64,000 bases of DNA, taken from contig NZ_CP085839.1 of NCBI RefSeq assembly GCF_020715565.1, positions 2,542,001-2,606,000 on the forward strand, read 5' to 3'. The position numbers and the translations under genes were made by a program. Below, one piece after another: positions 8,379 through 17,492 of this stretch. This stretch comes from Nocardioides sp. Kera G14 (GTDB taxonomy: Bacteria; Actinomycetota; Actinomycetes; Propionibacteriales; Nocardioidaceae). The notes under the pieces were generated by a model. It did no database searches and was not told the DNA's origin. It worked only from the letters and a program-made list of their open reading frames with translations. Numbering within the stretch: the stretch's first letter is position 1; each line of letters opens with the position of its first letter.

Positions 8379-9248
8379 GTGCATCACCACTTCAACGGAC
8401 TGAAGACCACGCTGCTCTTCGGCGTGATGTGGGCGGTCATCCTCGGCATCTGGGCCGTGATGGGCGCCCGGTCGAGCATGCTCTGGATCTTCGTGCTCAT
8501 CGGTCTGGGCACCACGTTCTACGGCTACTGGAACTCCGCCAAGATGGCGATCCGGGCGATGCGGGCCTATCCGGTGACGGAGCAGCAGCAGCCGGCGATG
8601 TACCGGATCGTGCGCGAGCTCTCCGCCAAGGCGGGCCAGCCGATGCCGGAGCTCTACGTCTCCCCCACGCAGGCACCCAACGCGTTCGCCACCGGGCGCA
8701 ACCCGTCGCACGCCGCCGTGTGCTGCACGGAGGGGATCCTCCGCCTGCTGGACGAGCGGGAGCTGCGCGGGGTGCTGGGCCATGAGCTCATGCACGTCTA
8801 CAACCGCGACATACTCACCTCGTCCATCGCCTCGGCCATGGCCGGGCTGATCACCAGCCTCGCGCAGTTCATGATGTTCTTCGGCGGAGGTCGCGACGAG
8901 GACGGCGAGGGCGTCAATCCTCTTGCTGCGTTGGCGTTGGCGCTCCTCGCGCCCCTCGGCGCCGCGGTCATCCAGATGGCGATCTCGCGGACCCGTGAGT
9001 ACGACGCCGACGAGGACGGCTCGAAGCTCACCGGTGATCCGCTGGCGCTGGCGTCCGCGTTGCGCAAGCTCGAATACGGTACGGCGGCCGCCCCTCTTGC
9101 GCCCGAGCCGCAGCTGCAGACCGTCAGCTCGATGATGATCGCGAACCCGTTCAACTTCGAGGGCGCGTCCCGCCTCTTCAGCACGCACCCGCCGATGGAG
9201 GACCGGATCGCCCGCCTGACCGCGATGGCAGGCGGCCGCTCCGCCTGA
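8379..9248 (+). CDS. htpX: Zinc metalloprotease HtpX
   Basis: This is a 289-aa membrane M48 protease that degrades misfolded membrane proteins. Two N-terminal hydrophobic helices (LLFGVMWAVILGIW and the following) precede the zinc motif HELMH in VLGHELMHVYNRD. The third zinc ligand lies in REYDADEDG and the C-terminus has STHPPMEDRIARL. The GTG at 8379 (VHHHFNGLKTT) gives the family-typical N-terminus. TAGCGT at 8363-8368 could be the -10 box of a nearly leaderless transcript. Confidence 0.95.
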   Translation: MHHHFNGLKTTLLFGVMWAVILGIWAVMGARSSMLWIFVLIGLGTTFYGYWNSAKMAIRAMRAYPVTEQQQPAMYRIVRELSAKAGQPMPELYVSPTQAPNAFATGRNPSHAAVCCTEGILRLLDERELRGVLGHELMHVYNRDILTSSIASAMAGLITSLAQFMMFFGGGRDEDGEGVNPLAALALALLAPLGAAVIQMAISRTREYDADEDGSKLTGDPLALASALRKLEYGTAAAPLAPEPQLQTVSSMMIANPFNFEGASRLFSTHPPMEDRIARLTAMAGGRSA

Positions 9249-9264
9249 CGGCATAAGGCGGAGC
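9238..9264. terminator. Bidirectional terminator hairpin after htpX
   Basis: GCTCCGCC and GGCGGAGC form a perfect 8-bp stem with an 11-nt loop that contains the htpX stop codon. It lies between convergent genes. There is no strong T-tract. Confidence 0.55.
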
Positions 9265-9267
9265 AGT

Positions 9268-9933
9268 TCACGCCGCGATGAGGTGGTCGGGCATGCCCGC
9301 GACCGCCGCTGCCTTCTGCCGGCGGGCGACGATGATCGCCGCTCCGACCAGCCACAGCGGAAGCAACACGTAGGCGACCAGGCCGCCGGGCGGGATGTGG
9401 CAGGCACCCAGGGTTTCGAGGACACCGAGGACCACGGATGCGATCGCGAACCACCGCGGCAGCGTGGCGGTGCTCAGGCCTCCGAGGCCGACGGCGAGGA
9501 AGCCGGCGGCCACACCGATGCCCATCCCCATCCAGCCGGCGTACTGCGCATAACCGAGCACCTTCACCGCCTCGGCGTTCTTGTCCTCTGCGGCACCGAA
9601 CATGATCCATTGCCACATCGCCATCTGGCCGACGGCCGCCGCCACCGTGACGAAGGCGCCATAGGCGACGCTGGAGTACGTCGCCTCACGCGCCTCACCG
9701 GAGCGCAACAGGTTCCGGATGGCCGCGGCGAAGCAGAGCAGGGCGATCCCCATCAGAACCCGGCCGGCCAGGCTGCCGATGTTGAGGGCCATGTTGTCGT
9801 TGATCAGGGCGGCCGAGGCGGCGCCCGGCTTGTCGACGGTGTAGACCTTCTGCAGGGCGTCCTGGGCGACCCAGCAGACACCGGCCACGGCTCCGGTCCA
9901 GGGGAGGATCTTCTCGAACGTGCTGGGCGGCAT
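9268..9933 (-). CDS. Unknown multi-pass membrane protein
   Basis: This is a 221-aa protein with about five or six hydrophobic segments, for example LPWTGAVAGVCWVAQ, VLMGIALLCFAAAI and AYVLLPLWLVGAAIIVAR. The start at 9933 (MPPSTFEKILPW) has an AAAGGAG Shine-Dalgarno. It resembles small actinobacterial DUF4386-type membrane proteins, but I cannot assign a function. It stands alone, divergent from the sensor kinase at 10073. Confidence 0.75.
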   Translation of the reverse strand: MPPSTFEKILPWTGAVAGVCWVAQDALQKVYTVDKPGAASAALINDNMALNIGSLAGRVLMGIALLCFAAAIRNLLRSGEAREATYSSVAYGAFVTVAAAVGQMAMWQWIMFGAAEDKNAEAVKVLGYAQYAGWMGMGIGVAAGFLAVGLGGLSTATLPRWFAIASVVLGVLETLGACHIPPGGLVAYVLLPLWLVGAAIIVARRQKAAAVAGMPDHLIAA

Positions 9934-10072
9934 CGTTCCGCTCCTTTCTCTCGGGTGCCCCCACGCTCGACGGCGCATCGACCCGACCGCACGGGCCAGC
10001 TGTCCCGTGCGGCTGGGGAAGAGTTCCCGGGATCGCTGACAGGCGACGACGTACGACTCCACACTGGGCGCC

Positions 10073-11929
10073 ATGAGGTTGGTCGCCGCCGCACTGGTCG
10101 GGCTCGTCCCTGCCGTGGTGGCGTACGTCATCCTGCGGCACCACCCTCGGCACCGGATCGGCTGGCTCCTGCTCGCGCACGCCGTCTGCGCACCGGTGAT
10201 GCTGCTGGGCCCGGCCGGCAACGGCGTGAGCAGCTTCGACCTCGCCGTCGACCAGCTCACGGCCGGGCTCTGGCCGCTGCTCTTCCTCTTCCTCGTCGTC
10301 AGCGCCTACCTGCTGCCCGACGGCCACCCGATGAACCGCCGCTGGCGCTGGTGGATCCGGGTCGGCCTCGGCGGCTTCGTGCTCTTTGCGATCGGCGCCG
10401 CCGGTGACGGCGACTTCGCGAAGACGCACCCCGGGCACGCCGCCCCGGTCCCGTGGCTCCCGCCCACCTTCGCCGGACTCCTCGGCGTGGCGGGCCTGCT
10501 CGTGCTCGTGTCCTTCCTCTTCGGCGCCGTCCCGGCCGTGGCCCTGCGGCTGCGCCGGGCGCACGACGATAACCGGCTCGCGCTGCTGTGGTTCGTCTGG
10601 GGAGCGCTGAGCATCCCGCTCGCGCTCTTGCTCAACTGGGTGGGCTACTTCGTCCTCGACGACCACACCTACGGCGTGACACCGTTCGTGACGGAGGCCC
10701 TGCTCGGCTCGGCGCTGCCGGTGACGATCGGGATCGCGATCCTGCGCTGGCGCCTCTACGACATCCAGGTCGTGCTCTCCCGGACCCTGGTGTACGCCGT
10801 GTTGATCCTCCTGGTGGCCGGTGTCTACGCCGGCCTCCTGGCCCTCGCCCAACAGGTCGGCGGCAGCCGCACGGCCGGGGACGTGGTCGCCGTCGTCGTC
10901 CTGGCCGTCGCCGTCGCCCCGACCCAGGCCTTCCTGCAGCGCCGGATCACCCGCTGGGTCTACGGCTACCGGAGAGAGCCGCACGAGGCGCTGCGACTCC
11001 TCTCCCGGCGCGCCGACGAGGCCGATCCCCTGCACCTGGTCGACGAGATCACGACCACGATCGCCGAGGCGCTCAAGGTCGCCCGGGTCTGGGTCGAGGA
11101 GGGCGAGCCCGAGCCGGGCGAGCGGATCCTGCGCATCCCGCTCACCCACCGCGGCACCGCGCTGGGATCGCTGGCCGTCGAGCAGCCGGCCGGACGCCAG
11201 TTCTCGGCGGCCGACACGGCGCTCCTGCACGACCTCGCCCGCCAGGCGGCGGTCCTGGTCCGAGCCGGGCAGCTCACCCGCGACCTCCAACACTCACGGT
11301 CAGCACTGGTCTCCGCGCGCGAGGAGGAGAGGCGCCGCCTGCGGCGCGACCTGCATGACGGCGTCGGCCCCTCGCTGGCGGCCATCGTGCTCAAGCTCAA
11401 CGCCGCCCAGTCCCGCACCGACGAGGCCGCCCGCAACGCCGTGCTGGCCGAGACGCGTGAGGAGACGAAGGCGGCCATCGCGGAGGTACGTCGGCTCGTC
11501 GACGATCTACGGCCGCCGGCCATCGACGAGGTCGGTCTCCTCGCAGCCATTCGCCAGCGTGCCGCGGCCGTGACCGGTGATCGGCTCCGGGTCGACGTAC
11601 GGGGGCCGGAGGCTCTGCCGGCCCTGCCGGCGGCCGTGGAGGTGGCAGCGTTCCGGATCGCGTCGGAGGCGGTCACCAACGTCGCCCGCCACTCCGGCGC
11701 CTCGCGCTGCGTGGTGGAGATCGCGGTGAACGGCGCCTTCGAGCTCTCGATCGCGGACAACGGCACCGGTGCTGCGTCGAAGACCGGCTCCGGCGTGGGC
11801 TGGACCTCGATGCGGGAGCGGGCCGCCGAGCTCGGCGGGTCGTGCACGATCAGCTCCCGGGCTGAGGGCGGCATGGTCGTGCGGGCCGTCCTCCCGCTGG
11901 ACGAGCAGGTCGAGGAGGTCACGGCATGA
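10073..11929 (+). CDS. Membrane sensor histidine kinase, NarL/DesK class
   Basis: This is a 618-aa kinase. About residues 1-300 hold eight or so hydrophobic segments. A GAF-like segment follows (about 320-400, ending FSAADTALLHDLARQAAVLV). A HisKA_3 dimerisation helix has the phospho-acceptor His in RRRLRRDLHDGVGPSLAA, and an HATPase_c domain ends the protein (ITNVARHSGAS, then LSIADNGTG). It phosphorylates the response regulator that follows with a 4-bp ATGA overlap. The stimulus is unknown; the large membrane sensor suggests an envelope or membrane signal. Confidence 0.92.
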   Translation: MRLVAAALVGLVPAVVAYVILRHHPRHRIGWLLLAHAVCAPVMLLGPAGNGVSSFDLAVDQLTAGLWPLLFLFLVVSAYLLPDGHPMNRRWRWWIRVGLGGFVLFAIGAAGDGDFAKTHPGHAAPVPWLPPTFAGLLGVAGLLVLVSFLFGAVPAVALRLRRAHDDNRLALLWFVWGALSIPLALLLNWVGYFVLDDHTYGVTPFVTEALLGSALPVTIGIAILRWRLYDIQVVLSRTLVYAVLILLVAGVYAGLLALAQQVGGSRTAGDVVAVVVLAVAVAPTQAFLQRRITRWVYGYRREPHEALRLLSRRADEADPLHLVDEITTTIAEALKVARVWVEEGEPEPGERILRIPLTHRGTALGSLAVEQPAGRQFSAADTALLHDLARQAAVLVRAGQLTRDLQHSRSALVSAREEERRRLRRDLHDGVGPSLAAIVLKLNAAQSRTDEAARNAVLAETREETKAAIAEVRRLVDDLRPPAIDEVGLLAAIRQRAAAVTGDRLRVDVRGPEALPALPAAVEVAAFRIASEAVTNVARHSGASRCVVEIAVNGAFELSIADNGTGAASKTGSGVGWTSMRERAAELGGSCTISSRAEGGMVVRAVLPLDEQVEEVTA

Positions 11930-12564
11930 CGACCCGGATCGTGGTGGTGGACGACCACCCGGCGTACCGCCGCGGGCTCGCACAGATGCTTGAGGAGGTC
12001 GAGGACATCGAGATCGTCGGCGAGGCCGACACAGGCCTGCGTGCTGTCGAGGTCGTCGCCGAGCTGGCGCCGGACGTGGTCGTGATGGACCTGCGGATGC
12101 CCGACCTCGACGGGATCGAGGCGACGCGCCGTCTGCAACGGGAACCGGACGCTCCGGCGGTGATCGTGCTGACCATGTTCGAGGATGACGACTCCGTCTT
12201 CGCCGCGATGCGTGCCGGGGCTCGGGGCTATCTGCTCAAAGGCGCCGAACAGGAGGAGATCGTCCGCGCCATCCGCGCGGTGGCCGCCGGCGAGGCGATC
12301 TTCGGCCCCGAGATCGCGAGTCGCGTGATCGCGCACTTCGCGACGAGCTCGGGGTGGACGACAGCGGCCTTCCCCCAGCTGACCGAGCGGGAGCGCGAGG
12401 TGCTCGACATGGTCGCTTCGGGCAAGGGCAACGCGACCATCGCCCACGAGCTCACCATCAGCCTGAAGACCGTGCGCAACCACGTCTCCAACATCTACAC
12501 GAAGCTGCAGGTCTCCGACCGCGCCGCCGCGATCATCAAGGCGCGCGAGGCCGGCCTGGGCTGA
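11926..12564 (+). CDS. LuxR/NarL-family response regulator
   Basis: This is a 212-aa partner of the upstream kinase. The receiver domain shows the acidic pair (VVDDH), phospho-acceptor Asp in VVMDLRMPDLDG and the Lys of LLKGA. The C-terminal HTH is of LuxR type (LTEREREVLDMVASGKGN, then SLKTVRNHVSNIYTKL). It overlaps the kinase stop by 4 bp, so the pair is translationally coupled. Confidence 0.95.
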   Translation: MTTRIVVVDDHPAYRRGLAQMLEEVEDIEIVGEADTGLRAVEVVAELAPDVVVMDLRMPDLDGIEATRRLQREPDAPAVIVLTMFEDDDSVFAAMRAGARGYLLKGAEQEEIVRAIRAVAAGEAIFGPEIASRVIAHFATSSGWTTAAFPQLTEREREVLDMVASGKGNATIAHELTISLKTVRNHVSNIYTKLQVSDRAAAIIKAREAGLG

Positions 12565-12567
12565 TCA

Positions 12568-12589
12568 GGCGAAGCGGTTCTGCTTCGCC
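12568..12589. terminator. Perfect hairpin between convergent genes
   Basis: GGCGAAGC, a 6-nt loop and GCTTCGCC form an 8-bp perfect stem between the response regulator and the convergent TsaC-like gene. The left arm is part of a 14-bp sequence (12565-12578) repeated at 12599-12612, where it encodes the end of the neighbouring gene. Confidence 0.6.
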
Positions 12590-12598
12590 AACGCGCCG

Positions 12599-13222
12599 TC
12601 AGGCGAAGCGGTCGGGGTCGCCGGCTCCGACGCGGACCACCTCGGGAGTGCCGTCACTCCAGTCGACGACGGTGGTCGGCTCGGCGGGAGTGTCCTCACC
12701 GGTCTCGATGACGATGTCGACGACGTGGTCAAGCGTCTCCTTGACGTCCCATCCGCTGGTGCGCGGCTCAGTCTCGCCGGGCATGATCAGCGTCGAGGAG
12801 AGCAGCGGCTCGCCGAGCTCCTCGAGGATCGCCTGCACGACGACGTGGTCGGGGATCCGCACGCCGACGGTCTTCTTCTTCGGGTGGAGCAGCCGACGCG
12901 GCACCTCGGGCGTGCCCGGCAGGATGAATGTGTAGGGCCCCGGCGTCGCGGACTTGATCGCGCGGAACGCCGAGTTGTCGACGTGCACCATCTGGCCGAG
13001 CTGGCTGAAGTCGCGACACACGAGGGTGAAATGGTGCTTGTCGTCGAGGTCGCGGATCGACAGGATCCGATCGCGTCCGTCCTTGGAACCGATGCGGGCA
13101 CCGAGCGCGTAGCCGGAGTCGGTCGGGTAGGCGATGACCTCGTCGTTGCGCAGGGCCTCGACGACCTGGGCGATGAGCCTCGGCTGGGGGTTGTCGGGGT
13201 GGATGTCGACGTACCGGGCCAT
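12599..13222 (-). CDS. L-threonylcarbamoyladenylate synthase (TsaC/Sua5/YrdC family)
   Basis: This is a 207-aa enzyme that makes threonylcarbamoyl-AMP from Thr, bicarbonate and ATP for the t6A modification of tRNA. The YrdC fold is visible in VVEALRNDEVIAYPTDSGYALG, KHHFTLVCRDFSQL, FRAIKSATPGPYTFIL and VGVRIPDHVV. It corresponds to the YciO/TsaC subgroup, so some caution on exact function is due. Its start overlaps the ispH stop by 1 bp (TGATG), so it is downstream of and coupled to ispH. Confidence 0.88.
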   Translation of the reverse strand: MARYVDIHPDNPQPRLIAQVVEALRNDEVIAYPTDSGYALGARIGSKDGRDRILSIRDLDDKHHFTLVCRDFSQLGQMVHVDNSAFRAIKSATPGPYTFILPGTPEVPRRLLHPKKKTVGVRIPDHVVVQAILEELGEPLLSSTLIMPGETEPRTSGWDVKETLDHVVDIVIETGEDTPAEPTTVVDWSDGTPEVVRVGAGDPDRFA

Positions 13223-14220
13223 CAGTTGCTCCTCACAGAAGCCTTCTTGATGTCGCGACGCAGCTCCGGCGGGAGCGCGAAGACGAGCGACTCCTCGGCG
13301 CTGGTCACGGCACGGGCGTCGGGGTAGCCGCACTCGGCGAGCCATGCGAGCACGCCCTCGACGAGGGACTCCGGCACGGACGCGCCGGACGTGACCGAGA
13401 CCGTCTCGACGCCGTCGAGCCAAGCCTCCTCGATCTCCGTGGCGTCGTCGACGCGGTGGGCCGCGCGGGCGCCGGCCTCGAGGGCGACGTCGACCAGGCG
13501 CATGGTGTTGGAGGAGTTTCGGGAGCCGACCACGATCACCAGATCTGCGCCAGTGGCGATCTCCTTGATCGCGACCTGGCGGTTCTGCGTGGCGTAGCAG
13601 ATGTCGTCACTCGGCGGATCGATCAGCTCGGGGAACCGCGCCTTGAGCGCAGCGACGGTCGTCATCGTCTCGTCGACGCTCAACGTGGTCTGGGAGAGCC
13701 AGACGACGCGGGCGGGGTCGCGGATCACGAGGTTGTCGACGTCGGCCGGGTGCTCGACGAGCTGGATGTGGCCGGGAGCCTCGCCCATCGTGCCCTCGAC
13801 CTCCTCGTGGCCGGCGTGGCCGATGAGGACGATGTCGTAGTCCTCCTTGGCGAAGCGGACGGCCTCGTGGTGGACCTTGGTGACAAGCGGGCAGGTCGCG
13901 TCGATCGTCTTGAGCCCGCGCGTCGCGGCGTCGGCGTGGACGGCCGGCGAGACGCCGTGCGCGGAGAAGACCACCGTCTCCCCCGCCGGCACCTGGTCGA
14001 GCTCGTCGACGAAGATCGCTCCACGCGACCGCAGGTCGTCCACGACGTGCTTGTTGTGCACGATCTCCTTGCGCACGTAGACGGGGGCGCCGTACAGGTC
14101 GAGCGCCTTTTCCACCGTGATCACCGCGCGGTCGACACCGGCGCAGTAGCCCCGCGGGGAGGCGAGCAGGACCTGCTTCTCGGTGTCGGTGAGGACGCGC
14201 GGCGCTGCGAGGTCGACCAT
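13222..14220 (-). CDS. ispH: 4-hydroxy-3-methylbut-2-enyl diphosphate reductase
   Basis: This 332-aa 4Fe-4S enzyme catalyses the last step of the MEP isoprenoid pathway, giving IPP and DMAPP. The three cluster cysteines are visible in [20 protein letters not shown] and [11 protein letters not shown]. The substrate-binding His motifs ([22 protein letters not shown]) and the SGASVPE loop are present. It is the first gene of a two-gene unit with the TsaC-like gene. Confidence 0.96.
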   Translation of the reverse strand: MVDLAAPRVLTDTEKQVLLASPRGYCAGVDRAVITVEKALDLYGAPVYVRKEIVHNKHVVDDLRSRGAIFVDELDQVPAGETVVFSAHGVSPAVHADAATRGLKTIDATCPLVTKVHHEAVRFAKEDYDIVLIGHAGHEEVEGTMGEAPGHIQLVEHPADVDNLVIRDPARVVWLSQTTLSVDETMTTVAALKARFPELIDPPSDDICYATQNRQVAIKEIATGADLVIVVGSRNSSNTMRLVDVALEAGARAAHRVDDATEIEEAWLDGVETVSVTSGASVPESLVEGVLAWLAECGYPDARAVTSAEESLVFALPPELRRDIKKASVRSN

Positions 14221-14230
14221 GCCCGCCAGT

Positions 14231-14795
14231 CTAGGTCGGGTCGGGCTCCGGCTGCTCCTCGGCGAGCACCCGCGGCAGGCTGCCGAGGACTGCGAGCATG
14301 ATCACGCCGTCGACGATGGCCAGCCAGGAGATGTTGGCGACGTGTGCGACGGGGAAGATCACGGCGCCGAGGACGAGCAGTGGCGCCCACCAGACCGGCG
14401 TACGCCGACGCAGCGCCACCGCGCCGACGAGGAACGTCAGTGGGAAGAAGAAGCCGAGCATCTTCCAGAGGTTGGCCGGCCGGCCCCTCCTCGTCGAAGA
14501 GGTCGTTGCCGCCGAGGCCGACGTGCAGCGTGTCGTCGCCGACCCCCGCGTTGCCGACGAGGCCGAGCACGGCGATGACGAGCAGGACGGCCTGGATCCG
14601 GCCGCGGGTGCGCACGATGATCGCGAGCGCGGTGAGGCCGTAGAGCGCGGCGGCAAGGATGTGGGCCATCCCGGTGGAGGCGTCCCACCAGCCCCGGGCG
14701 GCGTAGGTGCAGTCGAGGGCGAGGAAGGCGAGCGGTCCGAGGACGAGGGTCGTGGTGAGCAGGCGCCCGGCGGGCGTCGAGAGTGTCATGGTCAT
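14231..14795 (-). pseudogene. Membrane protein gene frameshifted at a GGCC repeat
   Basis: The reading MTMTLSTPAGRLLTTTLVLG continues through four hydrophobic segments to about GGNDLFDEEG, then leaves frame. The natural continuation (RPANLWKMLGFFFPLTFLVG to EEQPEPDPT) lies in another frame. The switch falls in three tandem GGCC units at 14474-14485. Removing one 4-bp unit gives a continuous 186-aa protein with about six transmembrane helices. It could be a pseudogene, a sequencing error or a phase-variable gene. It is divergent from a membrane LuxR regulator at 14911. Function unknown. Confidence 0.7.
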
Positions 14796-14910
14796 GGCTC
14801 GACCCTCGGCGCGATGGGTCACCGGCGACGACGGGGTTCTCCCTGAACCTGCGTCGGCAACGAGCTCCAGGGGAAACCCTGTACCGCACGAGGCGCCCAT
14901 CTCCGCCACG

Positions 14911-15927
14911 ATGTCTTCCATGTCCCGCACGGAGGAGCCTACCGGCATCCTCGTCCCGCTGCTGACCCTCGGCGCCGTCATCGCGCTTGCCGTGGCCGGC
15001 TTCTCCCGCGGGTTCTGGGTGGCCAACGCGCACAACGGACTCCTTGCCCTGGCGTTCGGCGGCATCGGTGCGTGGCTGCTGCTGCGCCGGCCGTGGCATG
15101 GTGAGGGCCTCCTCTTCGCCGTCACGGGCGTGAGCGAGGGCGTCCTCTTCCTCGGCCGCCAGGTCGGCCACACGGGCACCTCGACCGCCGACCGATGGTG
15201 GGGCTGGCTCGGCGTCTGGCCGCTGGCCCTGATCCTCGCGCTGACGACATGGACCGTCCTCTGCTTCCCGGAAGGACGGTTCCTGTCGCGGCGCTGGCGA
15301 TGGTTCGGCCTCGCGGTCGCTGTCATCGCAGCCGCGTGCTCGCTCGTCTCCGCCCTCTGGCCGGTGGAGTACGACGCCGCCGGACTCAGCCGCCATCCGC
15401 TGACCCTCGGCGGCGCCGACGTGGCCGATCGCGTCTGGTCGGCGATCGCCCACCCGGCGTACGCCCTCTTCCAGCTCTCGTGGCTGGCGGTGGTGCTCGC
15501 GCGGTGGCGCAGCGCCAACGGGATCCTGCGACGCCAGCTCGCCGTGATGGCGGTGGCCGTCGGGGTGGCGGTGGCGGCGCTGATCGTCGGCCTGGCGATC
15601 TGGCACTCGCCGCGCGCCGGCCTGCTCGCCACACCACTGGTGCCGCTCGCGGCGGGCTGGGTGATGGAGCGGATCGGGCTCGGTGGACCTGTCGAGGAGA
15701 GTCGGGCGGCAGGCGGCCTGGACAGCCTCTCCGCACGGGAGAACGAGGTACTCGACCTGATCGCGCAGGGCCTCTCGAACCAGGCGATCTGCGAGCGGCT
15801 GCACCTGAGCATCAAGACCGTCGAACCGGTCGTGAGTTCGATCTTCACCAAACTGGACCTGCATGCGGACTCAGCCGCCAACCGCCGGGTGCTGGCCGTG
15901 CTGGCCTACCTCGGCCAGAGCCCCTGA
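14911..15927 (+). CDS. Membrane-anchored LuxR-type transcriptional regulator
   Basis: This is a 338-aa protein with about seven hydrophobic segments in residues 10-250, followed by a C-terminal LuxR HTH (LSARENEVLDLIAQGLSNQAICERLHLS, then IFTKLDL). It looks like a one-component regulator that senses in the membrane. The recognition helix reads TVEPVVSSI, where most family members have TVERHVSSI, so key basic residues are missing and DNA contacts may differ. Starts at 14911 and 14920 are both possible. Confidence 0.8.
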   Translation: MSSMSRTEEPTGILVPLLTLGAVIALAVAGFSRGFWVANAHNGLLALAFGGIGAWLLLRRPWHGEGLLFAVTGVSEGVLFLGRQVGHTGTSTADRWWGWLGVWPLALILALTTWTVLCFPEGRFLSRRWRWFGLAVAVIAAACSLVSALWPVEYDAAGLSRHPLTLGGADVADRVWSAIAHPAYALFQLSWLAVVLARWRSANGILRRQLAVMAVAVGVAVAALIVGLAIWHSPRAGLLATPLVPLAAGWVMERIGLGGPVEESRAAGGLDSLSARENEVLDLIAQGLSNQAICERLHLSIKTVEPVVSSIFTKLDLHADSAANRRVLAVLAYLGQSP

Positions 15928-15930
15928 GGC

Positions 15931-17391
15931 TCAGAGCTCCGGCATCGCATCCACGTCGGGGTGACGCGGGACCTGCAGCGCCACGACCGCGGCCGCGACG
16001 GCGGCGACACAGCAGGCGATGAAGATGACGCGGAAGGCGCCGAAGGTCGGCAGCGCTGTGCCGTCGATCAGGTGGCCGGCAAGGATCGAGCCGCCGACTG
16101 CCGAGGCGAGCGAGGTGCCGATGTAGCGCGCCAGCGCATTGAGGCCGTTGGCCGCAGCAAGCTCGGCGACGGGCGTGTGCGTGTTGATCAGGGTCGGCAG
16201 AGCCGCGAAGCCGAAAGCGATGCCGACGCCGATGATCGCGGTGCCGACGATGATCTCCCAGAGGTGACCATGCAGCGTGAGCCGGACGAGCCAGCCGACC
16301 GCGAGGACGACGGCGCCGAAGGCGAGCGTCTTCGGCGCGCCGATCCGGTGGATCAGGCGGGCGGCGGAGGAGGAGAGGAGGAGCATCATCCCGCCGGCCG
16401 GAAGCAGGCAGAACCCGCTGACGACGAGACTCGCGTCGAAGCCGTAGCCGGTGAGCGCCTTCGGCGCCTGGACGTACGACGCCGTCCCGATCATCATCGC
16501 GAACATCGCGAACCCGAGCAGGACCGCCGCGATGTTCGTCAGCACGATCGGCTTGCGCGACAGGGCCGCAAGGTCGATCAGCGGCACGGCGGTGCGCGAC
16601 TCGACCAGACCCAGCACCGCGAAGAGCAGCGCCGAGACGACCAGCAGGACGATCGTGCGGGCCGAACCCCAGCCCCACGAAGCGGACTCGGCGAGCGGGA
16701 GGAGGAGGGTCACGAGGGCTGCCGTGAGGAGCACGGAGCCGAGCAGGTCGATCCGACCCGGAGACCGGTCGGGCGCCTCCGGCAGGACCAGCCAGATGCC
16801 GATGACGCCCACCGCACCGCCGACCGCCGTGATCCAGAAGAGCCAGTGGTAGTCGGTGTGCTCGCCGACGAGACCGCCGATCGGCAGTGCCAGTGCGGAG
16901 CCGACACCGAGCATCGCCGAGATGAGGGCGACGGCGCTGCCGACGCGCTCGCGCGGGAGCAGTGAGGCGAGGAGGCTGATCCCGAGCGGGATCGCGGGCA
17001 TCGACATGCCCTGCAGGGCACGGCCGGCGATCATCAGCGGCAGATTGGACGTCATCCCCGAGATGACCGAGCCGACGACGAGCAGCGAGGTCGCAATGAT
17101 GAGCATCCGGCGCTTGCCGAACATGTCGCCGAGACGGCCGAAGAGCGGCACGGAGACTGCGCCCGCCATGAGCATCGAGGTGAGCAACCACTGCGCCGCG
17201 TCCTGGCTCGGGTGCGACGGGATCAGGCCGTTCGGCCCGGAGAGCAGCGGCATCACCGGCACGAGGAGCGACATGCTCAGCGAGACGGCGAAGGCCGCCG
17301 TACCGACCAGGAGGAGCTCCAGGCGGGCTCGGGCAGGCGAGGTGTGGGACGCGATGTCGGCGTCGTGGACCGGTGTGGCGAGATCAGTCAT
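15931..17391 (-). CDS. MFS drug/proton antiporter, DHA2 (EmrB/QacA) type
   Basis: This is a 486-aa transporter with about 14 hydrophobic segments. Visible signatures are the motif A loop LFGRLGDMFGKRRM, motif C-like GISLLASLLPRERVG and the N-terminal ASVSMSLLVPVMPLL-type first helix (here SLSMSLLVPVMPL). It probably effluxes hydrophobic compounds by proton antiport. The start at 17391 (MTDLATPVHD) is the first Met before the hydrophobic region. No local regulator adjoins it, except that it converges on the LuxR gene with a 3-bp gap. Confidence 0.9.
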   Translation of the reverse strand: MTDLATPVHDADIASHTSPARARLELLLVGTAAFAVSLSMSLLVPVMPLLSGPNGLIPSHPSQDAAQWLLTSMLMAGAVSVPLFGRLGDMFGKRRMLIIATSLLVVGSVISGMTSNLPLMIAGRALQGMSMPAIPLGISLLASLLPRERVGSAVALISAMLGVGSALALPIGGLVGEHTDYHWLFWITAVGGAVGVIGIWLVLPEAPDRSPGRIDLLGSVLLTAALVTLLLPLAESASWGWGSARTIVLLVVSALLFAVLGLVESRTAVPLIDLAALSRKPIVLTNIAAVLLGFAMFAMMIGTASYVQAPKALTGYGFDASLVVSGFCLLPAGGMMLLLSSSAARLIHRIGAPKTLAFGAVVLAVGWLVRLTLHGHLWEIIVGTAIIGVGIAFGFAALPTLINTHTPVAELAAANGLNALARYIGTSLASAVGGSILAGHLIDGTALPTFGAFRVIFIACCVAAVAAAVVALQVPRHPDVDAMPEL

Positions 17392-17479
17392 GAGGATCCA
17401 TAGTCTGCCGAAGAACCACAGAAATGGACAATCTCTCCGCTTCGTGGGATATGTCACTCCGGTTGTCGGTGGCGGCCGA

Positions 17480-17485
17480 TAGGGT
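17480..17485 (+). promoter_or_regulatory. -10 box for leaderless xseA
   Basis: TAGGGT lies 7 nt upstream of the xseA ATG, with no Shine-Dalgarno between. A -35 is not obvious. Confidence 0.5.
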
Positions 17486-17492
17486 CGCGCGC

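Noticed and set aside
9695-11293. Long minus frame opposite the sensor kinase
   Set aside because: It is antisense to a complete kinase and crosses an unrelated gene; composition is that of a shadow frame.
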